Below, piece by piece: positions 18,262 to 25,694 of a stretch of 64,000 bases of DNA (positions within the stretch are counted from its first letter, which is position 1; every line of letters starts with the position of its first letter). The stretch is from Parafrigoribacterium_A soli (GTDB taxonomy: Bacteria > Actinomycetota > Actinomycetes > Actinomycetales > Microbacteriaceae), in NCBI RefSeq assembly GCF_040227235.1, contig NZ_JBELNZ010000001.1:372001-436000 (forward strand), in the 5' to 3' direction. The notes under the pieces were generated by a model, which did no database searches, had not been told where the DNA came from, and was given only the letters and a program-made list of their open reading frames with translations. Made by a program: the position numbers and the translations under genes.

Positions 18262-18500
18262 CCCCTCTGTCATAGGCCTGAGAGCTTCACCGGCGGATGC
18301 CGACTTTCACCATGGGCGGAATTGCTCGGGAGTTCGGATGGGCCGCGAGGGATCTTTGGGATCTCGACAGGCTCGATCCGAATTCGCTTTGCGAATTCGC
18401 TTTTCAGAGTGGCCAGTTCGATGCGGTACTGGACCTGAGAGATTAGCGGGGAGGCTTGCTCCTTCGGTGTTCGCTCAACTGAGCGAACTCTCCCGCATCG
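18262..18500 (-). promoter_or_regulatory. Tandem glycine riboswitch controlling gcvTHP
   Basis: Read on the minus strand, aptamer I (18500-18419) has P1 arms CGATGCGG/CCGCATCG, an internal hairpin GTTCGCTC-AGTT-GAGCGAAC, then the glycine core ACCGAAGGAGCAA and CTCTCAGG. Aptamer II (about 18412-18262) closes with CTCTG/CAGAG and has ATGGTGAAAGTCGG, the CCGGTGAAG partner arm, CTCTCAGG and GACAGAGGGGG. This matches the actinobacterial gcvT-leader class. Glycine binding would switch on the operon. The variable arm of aptamer II is about 85-90 nt and contains repeat-like sequence (separate entry). Confidence 0.92.
18359..18398. repeat. REP-like palindrome plus perfect 8-bp inverted repeat inside riboswitch aptamer II
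   Basis: Positions 18359-18379 carry the TCTCGACAGGCTCGATC core, a relative of the dispersed TTCGACARGCTCA repeat. Adjacent at 18380-18398, GAATTCGC-TTT-GCGAATTC is a perfect inverted repeat. Both fall in the variable arm of the second glycine aptamer rather than in its conserved core. Confidence 0.55.
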
Positions 18501-18543
18501 CGTTGCGGCCGTGTATGTGGTTGTTCGCCCAGCTTAGCAACGG

Positions 18544-18572
18544 CTGAGCCTCCGCGCGCCCGACGGGCTCAG
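18544..18572 (-). terminator. Possible weak hairpin after the DUF6766 gene
   Basis: CTGAGCC (18544-18550) and GGCTCAG (18566-18572) form a 7-bp stem with a 14-base loop that overlaps the stop codon of the gene ending at 18569. It could separate that gene from the riboswitch transcript downstream. Short stem, no U-tract. Confidence 0.3.
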
Positions 18573-19231
18573 GCGCTGGTCTCGGCGTGCGGTGTCGCGA
18601 CGGGCTTGGATTCGGCCGAACCGCGCTGGCGGAGAAAGACGGATGCGCCGACCATGAGCGCGATCACCATGAACTCGCTCTGCCAGTTCTGGAACGATTC
18701 GAACCAGAACTGCGAGGTCGTCACGTATTCGAGCGCCGACACGGCCTGTTGACCGTGCTGAAGCTGTTCCTCGCCGTACGCCGCGGCCCCGGTCACGGCG
18801 TGCAGGACGACCGATGCGATGAACAGCCCGAAGAACAGGATGGCGAGCGAGTTTTCGTAGAGCACGAGCACGAAACCACCGCGCTTGACAGGCCACGGCA
18901 CGTTCGGTTCGTTCCTCGATTCCCGCGGATCCTTATCCTGCGCCGCAGCTTCGCCGATCGGCTTGGATTCGGATGAGCCGCGCTGGTAGAGGAAGACGGT
19001 GAGCACCACGTACATCCCCATCTGCAGGAACTCGCTCTCCCAGTTTTCGAAGGTGGCCTCGCCGAAAGCGCCGGTACCGAGATAGGCCGTGAAGCTGACG
19101 GCGCTTTGGCCGTGGTCGAGCTGGTCCTGGTTGTAGGTGTTGAACCCGGTGATCGCCATGCCGCAGAAGAAGATGACGAACAGCGCAAGGTTTGCGAAGA
19201 GCAGGCTGTGGTTACGCATCCATTCACGCAT
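18569..19231 (-). CDS. DUF6766-type membrane protein with internal duplication
   Basis: A 220-residue protein starting MREWMRNHSLLFANLALF. It consists of two similar halves (residues about 8-90 and 118-212). Each has a hydrophobic helix, a Q-x-QLxHGQxAVS motif, an ExFxNWxSEF motif, a second hydrophobic helix, and ends in LxQRGSxESKP. This predicts four TM helices arranged as a tandem repeat. I recognise it as the DUF6766 family of unknown function. The ATG at 19229-19231 was preferred over a longer frame because the upstream extension is Arg/Ser/Pro-rich and overlaps the next gene. Confidence 0.75.
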   Translation of the reverse strand: MREWMRNHSLLFANLALFVIFFCGMAITGFNTYNQDQLDHGQSAVSFTAYLGTGAFGEATFENWESEFLQMGMYVVLTVFLYQRGSSESKPIGEAAAQDKDPRESRNEPNVPWPVKRGGFVLVLYENSLAILFFGLFIASVVLHAVTGAAAYGEEQLQHGQQAVSALEYVTTSQFWFESFQNWQSEFMVIALMVGASVFLRQRGSAESKPVATPHAETSA

Positions 19232-19325
19232 GCCTTCAGCTTGACACGCGTCGATGTGGCTCGGCCCGGGCTTGACCCCACTCAGGCGCTCCGTTATGGG
19301 CGCCGAGCGCGCTCGGTCGCGTGTC

Positions 19326-19937
19326 CTACTCCGCAGTGCCGCGCTCGCCGACCGGGACCAGGGCGGCGAGGTCGTCGGCGACCAGCCGCATCCGCTTGCT
19401 CCTGTGCCGCTCGTAGTCGGCATCCGTCGCGATGTTGGAGCGGTCGAGCCAGTCTTCGACCGCTCGCGCGATGTCGAGCCAGGCGTCCTGCCGGGCACTC
19501 TCGATCAGCTCGAGCAGGTAGTCCCCGTTGGCGCGGCGTTCGCGCAGCGTCTCGGTGACGACCGCGAGCACCTCCTCGCGAAGCTCCAGGTTGTGTGCGT
19601 CGCCGGAGCGGTAGTCGTGAGCGTGCGAGGCCTTGCCCGGTATCGACCTGGCGACGCGCACTTGCTTCGCGATGCGGATGCCCTCGAGGTCGAACTCGTC
19701 GATGAGCACGTCGATGGCCTCGCGTGCCTCGTCGAGGTACTGCGCCGGATCGAACGCACGATCGGCCGTGAGCACGCCCACGATGACGCGGTTCTTGAGT
19801 CGCAGTCGCGAGGAGTATTCCGCGAGCATGAGGCCCTCGGAGACCGAGTCCTCAAGAGAGAACGGCGGCGGAGGCGGCAGCGCGGATTCGTCGAATGGCC
19901 GCGACCAGCGGCGTCGCCTGCGGCGAAACCATTTCAC
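19326..19937 (-). CDS. Unrecognised 203-residue charged protein
   Basis: The product begins MKWFRRRRRRWSRPF, continues with a Pro-rich stretch (PPPPPF), and is then mostly charged alpha-helix. The middle part (NRVIVGVLTADRAFDPAQYL, then EAREAIDVLIDEFDLEGIRI) looks like a structured domain; the C-terminus is rich in Arg/Asp/Glu. There is no signal peptide or TM segment, so it is cytoplasmic, perhaps membrane- or nucleic-acid-associated through the basic N-terminus. It lies 41 bases after the nitroreductase-family gene on the same strand. I assign no function. Codon use fits the neighbours and the frame is intact. Confidence 0.65.
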   Translation of the reverse strand: MKWFRRRRRRWSRPFDESALPPPPPFSLEDSVSEGLMLAEYSSRLRLKNRVIVGVLTADRAFDPAQYLDEAREAIDVLIDEFDLEGIRIAKQVRVARSIPGKASHAHDYRSGDAHNLELREEVLAVVTETLRERRANGDYLLELIESARQDAWLDIARAVEDWLDRSNIATDADYERHRSKRMRLVADDLAALVPVGERGTAE

Positions 19938-19978
19938 TCGTGGTTCTCAATCTCGTGCGCACTGCCCTGGACTCAAGC

Positions 19979-20446
19979 CTAACGGGTGGCTGTGTCGCCG
20001 CGTCTGCTCAGGCGCACGAGCGGGATCTCCGGGTCGCTCTCTCCCGTCGCGGCGACGATCGCGGCATGGAGCTCGGCCCAGGCCTTCGGATGCTGTGCGC
20101 TGTAGTAGGCGAGCGCCGCATCCGCTTCTTTCGTCTCCAGCACGCTCGCGCTCATGGGGATGTTGCGGCGACGACCGATGCTGACGCGGCAGTCAGGATG
20201 CGCGAGGAGGTTACGGAACCACTGCGACTTGCGCCCGAATCCCGAGGCGATGATGACCGAATCCGGGCTCTCTCGCGCGACGGTCTCGAGCACGACGTAG
20301 CGTTTCTCACCCGAGACGCGACCGACGTGTTCCAGAAGCAGGAGCTTGCCGCCGAAGAGAAATCCGAGCCCCGCGCGGAACAGGTGGATGGGTGCGCGAA
20401 CCAGCCAGCGCGTCGTGAGGACGCTTGCCGCGAGGTTTCGCTTCAT
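19979..20446 (-). CDS. Nitroreductase/deazaflavin-dependent oxidoreductase family (Ddn/F420-type) protein
   Basis: A 155-residue split-barrel protein. The N-terminal RAGLGFLFGGKLLLLEHVGR, then SGEKRYVVLETVAR and the SGFGRKSQWFRNLLAHPDCRVSIGRR block match the family defined by mycobacterial Ddn, whose members use F420H2 or act as quinone or flavin reductases. The cofactor is inferred from the family. It lies 39 bases downstream of ppx on the same strand and may share its transcript. Substrate unknown. Confidence 0.82.
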   Translation of the reverse strand: MKRNLAASVLTTRWLVRAPIHLFRAGLGFLFGGKLLLLEHVGRVSGEKRYVVLETVARESPDSVIIASGFGRKSQWFRNLLAHPDCRVSIGRRRNIPMSASVLETKEADAALAYYSAQHPKAWAELHAAIVAATGESDPEIPLVRLSRRGDTATR

Positions 20447-20485
20447 GCGCCGATGGTACGCCCGAGGTGTTCATTCGACGCCGCG

Positions 20486-21457
20486 TCAGTCGGCGGCGTT
20501 CGGTGCGAGAGACAGCGCCACTCCGTCGAGGATGTCGTGCTCGCTCGTGATGACGGTTTCGAGCGGGCGCCCTGCCGCGGTCGAGGCCTCGGCGATCCGC
20601 TGCACGACGGCCGACCAGATCAACGCGCCGGTGACGATGACGTCGACCCGCCCCGAGTGCAGGTAGGGCAGTGCGGCCCGCTCGGCCCTGGGCATTCGGC
20701 TGAGTTCGTCGCACGCCTTGAGCACCGTGGCCGCGGGCAACCGTGCGCCGTTGATGGCGTCGGGGATGTATGAGGGCAGGCGAAGCGCGTGCGCCGTGAT
20801 GGTGGTGACGGTGCCGGCGACTCCGATCACCTCGGCCGCCTGGCCGAGATCGACGGTCTCGGATGCGAGGTCCAGCGCCGCATCGACGGCCGCGCGCACG
20901 CCGTCGCGATCGGACCGCGAGGGCGGGTCGGTGCTCACGTTGCGTTCCGTCAGTCGGACCGAGCCGACATCCATGGAATAGGCGGCGTGCGGGGTGCGCC
21001 CACCCAGCACCAGCTCGGTGGACCCGCCGCCGATGTCGATAACGAGGCGCTCGACCGTGTCGTCGAGCAGGTCGGAGGGACCGAGAGCGGTGAGTGCGCC
21101 ACGAAAGGACAGCGCGGCCTCCTCCGTGCCGGCGATGACCTCCGCGGGAACGCCGAGCAGCGCCTCGACGGCGTCGGTGAACTCCGCCCGGTTGGCGGCA
21201 TCCCGGGTCGCCGACGTTGCGACGAAACGGATGCGCTCCACGCCGTGCTCGCGGCACAGCTCGGCGTAGCGGCGGGTTGCCTCGAGCGTGCGTTCCAGGG
21301 CGCCCTCGCTGAATCTGCCGGTGCGATCGACCCCCTCGCCGAGGCGCACCAGGTCGAGCTTGCGCACCACATCGCGAAGGCCTCCACGCTCATCAAGATC
21401 GGCGATGAGCAGTCGGATCGAATTCGTTCCGCAGTCGAAGGCGGCAACTCGGGTCAT
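20486..21457 (-). CDS. ppx: Ppx/GppA-family phosphatase (exopolyphosphatase or pppGpp hydrolase)
   Basis: A 323-residue ASKHA-fold phosphatase with FDCGTNSIRLLIAD (phosphate 1) at the N-terminus, IDIGGGSTELVLGG (phosphate 2) near residue 143 and VIGVAGTVTTITAHAL near residue 205. It is the short single-module type common in actinomycetes. It probably hydrolyses polyphosphate and/or pppGpp; which is not decidable from sequence. It is flanked by an RpiB-family gene upstream (53 bases) and a nitroreductase-family gene downstream. A 72-base decayed copy of its phosphate-2 region occurs at 24836-24907. Confidence 0.93.
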   Translation of the reverse strand: MTRVAAFDCGTNSIRLLIADLDERGGLRDVVRKLDLVRLGEGVDRTGRFSEGALERTLEATRRYAELCREHGVERIRFVATSATRDAANRAEFTDAVEALLGVPAEVIAGTEEAALSFRGALTALGPSDLLDDTVERLVIDIGGGSTELVLGGRTPHAAYSMDVGSVRLTERNVSTDPPSRSDRDGVRAAVDAALDLASETVDLGQAAEVIGVAGTVTTITAHALRLPSYIPDAINGARLPAATVLKACDELSRMPRAERAALPYLHSGRVDVIVTGALIWSAVVQRIAEASTAAGRPLETVITSEHDILDGVALSLAPNAAD

Positions 21458-21510
21458 GCGCGGGTCCTCACGGTGCGCTCGTGCTTCTCACTCTGCGCTC
21501 GTCTACGAGG

Positions 21511-21954
21511 CTATCTGCGGGATTCGTACGCGGTGATCTCGTCGAGCTTGGGCGCATAGCTGCCCGCCGGGTCGTGGCGCAGATCGAGCCAGAGGTCGAC
21601 CAGAGCGGTCGCGGCAGCGGGGGCGATGACGTTTTGGCCCATGCAGAGGATCTGCGCGTTGTAGTTCTCGACCGCGCCGCGCGCGGTGACGAGATCGTGG
21701 GCGGTCGCGGCACGCACCCCGTCCACCTTGCTTGCGGCGATCGCGGTGCCGACTCCCGTGCCGCAGACGAGGATGCCGCGGTCCGCTCGGCGATCGACGA
21801 TGGCCTCCGCCGCCGCGAACGAGACGGCAGGGTAGGTGATCTCCGGCGTCGAGAGGTCGATGACTTCGGCGACCCGGTCATCCGCTTCGAGCCAGGACTT
21901 GATGGCGTCTTTCAGTGCCGAGCCGTTGCTGGGAGCTCCGATGACTATGCGCAT
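21511..21954 (-). CDS. RpiB/LacA/LacB-family sugar-phosphate isomerase
   Basis: A 147-residue protein with the RpiB fold: MRIVIGAPSNGSALKDAIKSWL at the N-terminus, and the catalytic-Cys motif CGTGVGTAIAASKVDGVRAA near residue 66. HDLVTARGAVENYNAQILCMG follows. Members interconvert aldose and ketose phosphates (ribose-5-P, allose-6-P, galactose-6-P or tetrose phosphates). The substrate is not clear because the N-terminal substrate-loop region (APSNGS) departs from typical RpiB. It is the first gene of an apparent run with ppx. Confidence 0.85.
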   Translation of the reverse strand: MRIVIGAPSNGSALKDAIKSWLEADDRVAEVIDLSTPEITYPAVSFAAAEAIVDRRADRGILVCGTGVGTAIAASKVDGVRAATAHDLVTARGAVENYNAQILCMGQNVIAPAAATALVDLWLDLRHDPAGSYAPKLDEITAYESRR

Positions 21955-22061
21955 GAGTGGTCCAATCCGGCGAGCGCTGACTGCGTCTCGTCATGGTCGC
22001 GTATCGGCCGTGAATCCAGCCTAGCTTTGGGGCGTCGAGCGCGTGCCGCTCGACGCGCGAC

Positions 22062-22466
22062 TCATGGTGTTACTGGCGCCTCGCTCGTCTCCGTCGGAAC
22101 AACTGGTGAGAATTCGATGCCGAGTTGTCGCGCCGCGGCTTGTAGTTTCTTGTCCCGCGTCCATAACAACGCGCCCTCAGTCAGCAGCACTGATGCAAGT
22201 AGGTAGGCACCCACGAGGCTGAGGCCGTCGCCGTATAACTGTCTGCTCTCGATGAGGTGCATGACCTCGGCGTGAGTGGCGCGTTCGGCCGACGGCAACC
22301 CCGCCAGTGAGCCGACCAGTTCTGCGCGGTTCCGCAGACCTCCGAGGGCGAGTTCGCCCAGAACCATCGGGTGGTGGAGCACGGAGGAGCCATCGAGGAG
22401 CCCGACGAGCACGGGATCGGACCGATGCAGATGATCGATCCAGACTGAGGTATCGACCAGAATCAC
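22062..22466 (-). CDS. vapC: VapC-type PIN-domain ribonuclease toxin
   Basis: A 134-residue PIN protein starting at GTG 22464-22466. Acidic residues of the metal site are seen in VDTSVWID, in the MVLGELALGGL glutamate region and in the C-terminal LWTRDKKL. VapC toxins are RNases that stop translation, usually by cutting tRNA or rRNA. It lies 3 bases after vapB, the standard antitoxin-first layout. The frame is intact and GC is like the chromosome. Confidence 0.92.
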   Translation of the reverse strand: MILVDTSVWIDHLHRSDPVLVGLLDGSSVLHHPMVLGELALGGLRNRAELVGSLAGLPSAERATHAEVMHLIESRQLYGDGLSLVGAYLLASVLLTEGALLWTRDKKLQAAARQLGIEFSPVVPTETSEAPVTP

Positions 22467-22469
22467 AGT

Positions 22470-22661
22470 TCAGGCAACCCGCCTGCGCGGCGCGGTCGCC
22501 GCACGCGTATCGGTGCCACCGAGCAACGCCAACCGCCGGGCACTTTCGCGCTCGATCAGCGCCTCGAGCCCCAGCCGGATAAGCGTGGAGCGCTCCTCAC
22601 GACCGGTCAGTTCCGCGGCTCTCGCTACGAGTTCGTCATCCACTGTGACCGTTGTACGCAT
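22470..22661 (-). CDS. vapB: VapB-type ribbon-helix-helix antitoxin
   Basis: A 63-residue antitoxin. MRTTVTVDDELVARAAELTG is the beta-strand/helix of a type II VapB, followed by RSTLIRLGLEALIERESARRL. The Arg/Ala-rich tail (DTRAATAPRRRVA) would wrap the toxin. The ATG at 22659-22661 has GGAGG 5 bases upstream; a longer frame upstream has no support. It lies inside the left arm of a candidate autoregulatory operator. Confidence 0.9.
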   Translation of the reverse strand: MRTTVTVDDELVARAAELTGREERSTLIRLGLEALIERESARRLALLGGTDTRAATAPRRRVA

Positions 22662-22711
22662 CGCTTCCTCCGCATAAAATTTAGCACCGATTGCTGCTGT
22701 CAGCGATGCGT
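22656..22711 (-). promoter_or_regulatory. Candidate vapBC operator: 10-bp inverted repeat around promoter and start codon
   Basis: ACGCATCGCT (22656-22665) and AGCGATGCGT (22702-22711) are perfect inverted copies separated by 36 bases that hold the ribosome-binding site and an AT-rich stretch (TAAATTTTAT). A CTGACA box lies next to the upstream arm. The layout fits VapB-VapC autorepression, but the half-site assignment is inference. Confidence 0.5.
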
Positions 22712-22875
22712 CGCCCTTCCCTTGCAGGGGGTACGCGGGATGACCAGGAGACGCGACCTGCGCGATCCTCGGATCGTCTGGCGGGTGGGGACGAAGCAGG
22801 CCCAGCGGCTCGGAGTCGTCAAGCGGACGGCCTCGCATGGATCTCGCGGCGCGTCACTCATCGCACTCCCTAGCG

Positions 22876-24702
22876 CTATTGAGTGAGCGCTTCTGTCGGC
22901 GCGTGCGGCATCCTGAGGCTCCAGATTGGCCAGCTCTTCAATGTCTCAACCTCTTCAAGGCCTAGCTCTGAGATCGCAAGTTCGAGTTCCTCACTCTCCT
23001 CGAGCAGGATGAGCATGCAGGCTTCCAGCAGACCCGCCTGTTTCTCGTTCCTACTCAGACTCCGCCGGGCGGCCCGCATCTCGCGTCGATCATCGTCACT
23101 GAGTGACGCCAGGCGGGTCTTCGTCTGCCACCAGTTGATCCGGTGTATGAGCGAATCTACGTCCTCAGACAGCAACCAATCGCAAAGACTCGCTGCGCCT
23201 TGAAGCAAGTAGTTGCGGTGCCGCTCATCCGTCGTCAGATCGGAAGCGGACAGAAGGCGAAGCACCGTCAGGTTTGCCTTGTTGAGCGCGCCGGAGCGGT
23301 CAGCGAGCGCCGAGTAACACGAGACAATATCGCCCAGTCTGAGATTCAGTATGAGAGCCATGTCCTCCGGAGTCACTGTCTCGTACACAGTCCCCCATTC
23401 GACGGGCTCCGCCGTTCCAACTCCATCTAGTCGATAGATTCGGAACTGCTCCCGCTTGCCGGGGTCGAACGGGTCGATTATCCGCCGGTGCCCTTCCTCC
23501 TCCGCGGGCAAGACGATCACCATCAGCTTGTGCGGCCCCAACGAAATGTCCAGTCGTCCGGTTCCGTCAGAAGTCCCGCGCACAGGGCGGTTCTCGACAA
23601 TCCCCTGGTGAAAAGCGAACAGCATCCGCTTCATACCCTCGTCGAGACTCAGCTCCGCAGTTACCGCGTCATCAATGCCGAGCTCATCGAAGAGTTCGAT
23701 GAGATGAAAGAGCTGAGTGCGAACGACTTCGAGCTCTGCGGCAAGTCGCGAGTCGCCCTCGTGCGGCAGGTGCGACTGCCCGCCGATGACCAAGGGGGTA
23801 CCGCTTGCGGCAGCGAGCACGAAGTCGATGTTCTTCACTTGATCGCGAAAGGACCCGTCACGTGTAAGGTTCAGGTTCGCATTGATCACACTCTCCTCGA
23901 CCTTGAGGCGAAGTTCCAGGCCTGCGGACAACCGCACGCGAAGAGTCTCCTCGTCGATGCGACGCCCTGATCCCCCCGAGAACTCGATGCCCCCGCAAGA
24001 TATCGATACCGCCAGTTCCCTCTCGGTGTACTCCTGGGGGAACACCTCGAGGTCGATGTCCAGAGGTACCTCTACCCCGCCCGGCAGATGGGCTACGACG
24101 ACGTAGTCCGTTTCCGCAAGTGCAAGGCGCGTTGGACGAGATTCGTCGAAACCGATAAGCGAGTGGACCGTCAAACTCTCGGCCTTCTCCAAAAGGTGGC
24201 CATTCCCGCCGATGGACGCGCTCTGCGAGCGCCCGTCCCAAGCGAGACGAACGATCCGCTCGATAGCGGTGGTATTTTCGGGGAGTCGCGTGAGCTTTAT
24301 GGAGAACGTCTTCTGCTCTCTTGGACTCGTCGTCAGCAGGCGATCGATCTTGAACGGAAGCAACATCGCATAGTAGACCTCCCGCTGCTCACCGCCCGCG
24401 CGCATCGGAACGTAGAAGTAGATGCCGCCCCCGTGGTTGCGGAAGAAGCGGAGCACTTCCCGTTCGACGCTGAACGACTGCGTGTCGCGCGAGGCTTTGA
24501 TCTTCTTTGGGGTAACTCGTCCTTTTACTTGGACAGGCACGCGCCCGCTGTGCGTTTTCTTGGTGTGAGTCTCGGAGCTGTAGAAGTCGATGTGGCCGTC
24601 CGTGATAGGAGTTCGATCTCCGGACGCGATCTCGGGGCTCAACCGCGGGCAAGCTGCGATGCGGTCACTGACGGCGTTCACGGCAAACAGCTCTACGGAC
24701 AT
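22876..24702 (-). CDS. DUF4365 (nuclease-like) N-terminal domain fused to a long uncharacterised region
   Basis: A 608-residue protein in a lower-GC island. The N-terminus has the DUF4365 layout: an early helix (MSVELFAVNAVSDRIAA), DGHIDF with Asp39, VQVKG with Lys60 about 20 residues later, and a FFRNHGGGIYFYVPM strand region. This resembles a PD-(D/E)XK nuclease core with Gln in the third position. Residues about 150-608 match nothing I recognise and are mixed alpha/beta, with an acidic helical C-terminus. The ATG at 24700-24702 is preferred over a TTG 18 bases upstream. With the AIPR gene and membrane protein upstream it suggests a defence cassette; function unproven. Confidence 0.72.
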   Translation of the reverse strand: MSVELFAVNAVSDRIAACPRLSPEIASGDRTPITDGHIDFYSSETHTKKTHSGRVPVQVKGRVTPKKIKASRDTQSFSVEREVLRFFRNHGGGIYFYVPMRAGGEQREVYYAMLLPFKIDRLLTTSPREQKTFSIKLTRLPENTTAIERIVRLAWDGRSQSASIGGNGHLLEKAESLTVHSLIGFDESRPTRLALAETDYVVVAHLPGGVEVPLDIDLEVFPQEYTERELAVSISCGGIEFSGGSGRRIDEETLRVRLSAGLELRLKVEESVINANLNLTRDGSFRDQVKNIDFVLAAASGTPLVIGGQSHLPHEGDSRLAAELEVVRTQLFHLIELFDELGIDDAVTAELSLDEGMKRMLFAFHQGIVENRPVRGTSDGTGRLDISLGPHKLMVIVLPAEEEGHRRIIDPFDPGKREQFRIYRLDGVGTAEPVEWGTVYETVTPEDMALILNLRLGDIVSCYSALADRSGALNKANLTVLRLLSASDLTTDERHRNYLLQGAASLCDWLLSEDVDSLIHRINWWQTKTRLASLSDDDRREMRAARRSLSRNEKQAGLLEACMLILLEESEELELAISELGLEEVETLKSWPIWSLRMPHAPTEALTQ

Positions 24703-25010
24703 CTGCTCATCATCCGGCAAGGGCGCGAAGCGTCCCGAACCTAAAACGCGGCGTGTTGGGCGAAGCTGCTCACAGTCGATCGCACAGCGTCCAACCTTCC
24801 TTCGGGGGAGATGTGCGGCTATCTACGCTTCTACAGAGCCGACATCCATCGAACAGACAGCGTCTGGAGCTCTCCCGCAAATACCAGCTCAGTGGACCCG
24901 CCGCCGAGATTCGGATCGCTCAGAGTCTGAATCGATGCCATGCGAAACTCCACCATTTTCGCGATGCACTTCAATGAAGACGAAATCCAAGATATTGGTA
25001 CTCCTTGGCA
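24703..25010. other. 308-base gap inside the island; holds a ppx-like remnant and no convincing gene
   Basis: Both strands have only short frames (33-75 codons) without good starts. An AAGGAG on the minus strand precedes a 33-codon TTG frame that looks spurious. The recognisable content is the decayed ppx-like stretch at 24836-24907. The promoter for the DUF4365 gene may lie in the remainder. Confidence 0.5.
24836..24907 (-). pseudogene. Decayed fragment of a Ppx/GppA-type gene
   Basis: On the minus strand one frame reads GGGSTELVFAGE and, one base shifted, SMDVGSV. Both match the ppx gene at 20486-21457 (GGGSTELVLGG...SMDVGSV). At DNA level GTGGACCCGCCGCCGA (24892-24907 and 21018-21033) and GAGCCGACATCCAT (24836-24849 and 20961-20974) are identical, with a divergent 42-43-base middle that is one base shorter here. 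Stops follow on both sides. It is a short frameshifted relic, from this ppx or a related one. Confidence 0.7.
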
Positions 25011-25469
25011 CTAGCTCTCCTCAACTTGCTTGTAGAAATTTTGCAGTCCCCCTACGAGAACGAGCAGCACGATGAAAAGGGTCCACGCGCCAAATAGGAT
25101 CCAAGCGACCCAAGCCCAGAGGCCGACGCTCCCTTGCGCCCAGGTAACGAGGAAGAAAGAGATCGCAGCGCCGACGATGGAAACTACGACGATCGCGGCG
25201 AGGTTGGCCCCGTTCAGCTTCCTGGACCGCCGATCAGTGAGCAGTTGGATCTCGCTGTCGAGCAGAGCGTCCATCCGCTTAGCAGCGCTCGAGCCGTCTC
25301 TCAGCAGCCCCCTGAGCTGAGCGTGTCGGCGAACGCGCCGGTACTGACGCCCACCCGCTTCTCGCGACGTCAGCGGACCGATCACTCCAAGCAGAACCGG
25401 GACAAAGAGCGCGCTCAGTACCGCGAGGTTACCTTGCAACCACCCCATCACCACCCCCAGCCAGTCCAC
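25011..25469 (-). CDS. Small membrane protein of the AIPR/DUF4365 island
   Basis: A 152-residue protein with three predicted TM helices: one near residues 13-33 (GNLAVLSALFVPVLLGVIGPL) and two in the C-terminal half (AAIVVVSIVGAAISFFLVTWA; WAWVAWILFGAWTLFIVLLVL). A basic cytoplasmic loop of about 55 residues (RQYRRVRRHAQLRGLLRDGS) joins them. The GTG start (25467-25469) has no good ribosome-binding site of its own. A frame with a strong one ends 2 bases upstream, so it may be coupled to that leader, or its true 5' end may be frameshifted. I recognise no family. Island membrane proteins of this size can be effectors or anchors, but nothing here proves it. Confidence 0.6.
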   Translation of the reverse strand: MDWLGVVMGWLQGNLAVLSALFVPVLLGVIGPLTSREAGGRQYRRVRRHAQLRGLLRDGSSAAKRMDALLDSEIQLLTDRRSRKLNGANLAAIVVVSIVGAAISFFLVTWAQGSVGLWAWVAWILFGAWTLFIVLLVLVGGLQNFYKQVEES

Positions 25470-25471
25470 GG

Positions 25472-25558
25472 CTACTTCAACCTGCGTGAGGTCGCCAGAT
25501 ATCCCAACAGACGGAGTTCGTACGATTGTTTCGCCGGACGAATCGCTACTTGAGGCAC
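25472..25558 (-). CDS. 28-codon leader frame with strong ribosome-binding site, or frameshifted 5' end of the membrane-protein gene
   Basis: AAAGGAGGCGAC precedes a GTG at 25556-25558. This opens a 28-codon frame (MPQVAIRPAKQSYELRLLGY...) that stops 2 bases before the membrane-protein GTG. The membrane-protein frame also stays open back through this stretch (SSSDSSGETIVRTPSVG...) without a start. One indel just after the GTG would extend that protein by about 30 residues. Either reading is possible. Confidence 0.35.
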   Translation of the reverse strand: MPQVAIRPAKQSYELRLLGYLATSRRLK

Positions 25559-25694
25559 GTCGCCTCCTTTCTGAGACTGATGAAGCGTCAAGTGTTCATC
25601 TGTCGCTGAGCTCGGCGACCTCGCCGTCGAATACGAGCATCTAATTTGAGGCTCGGTGTCGACGCAACCGTAGCTCTCTAGCGAGTCGATGGAC

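Noticed and set aside
22662..22875. Extended minus-strand frame upstream of vapB
   Set aside because: The extra 59 residues are Pro/Arg/Gly-rich and unlike antitoxins; the ATG with GGAGG at 22659-22661 starts the real VapB.
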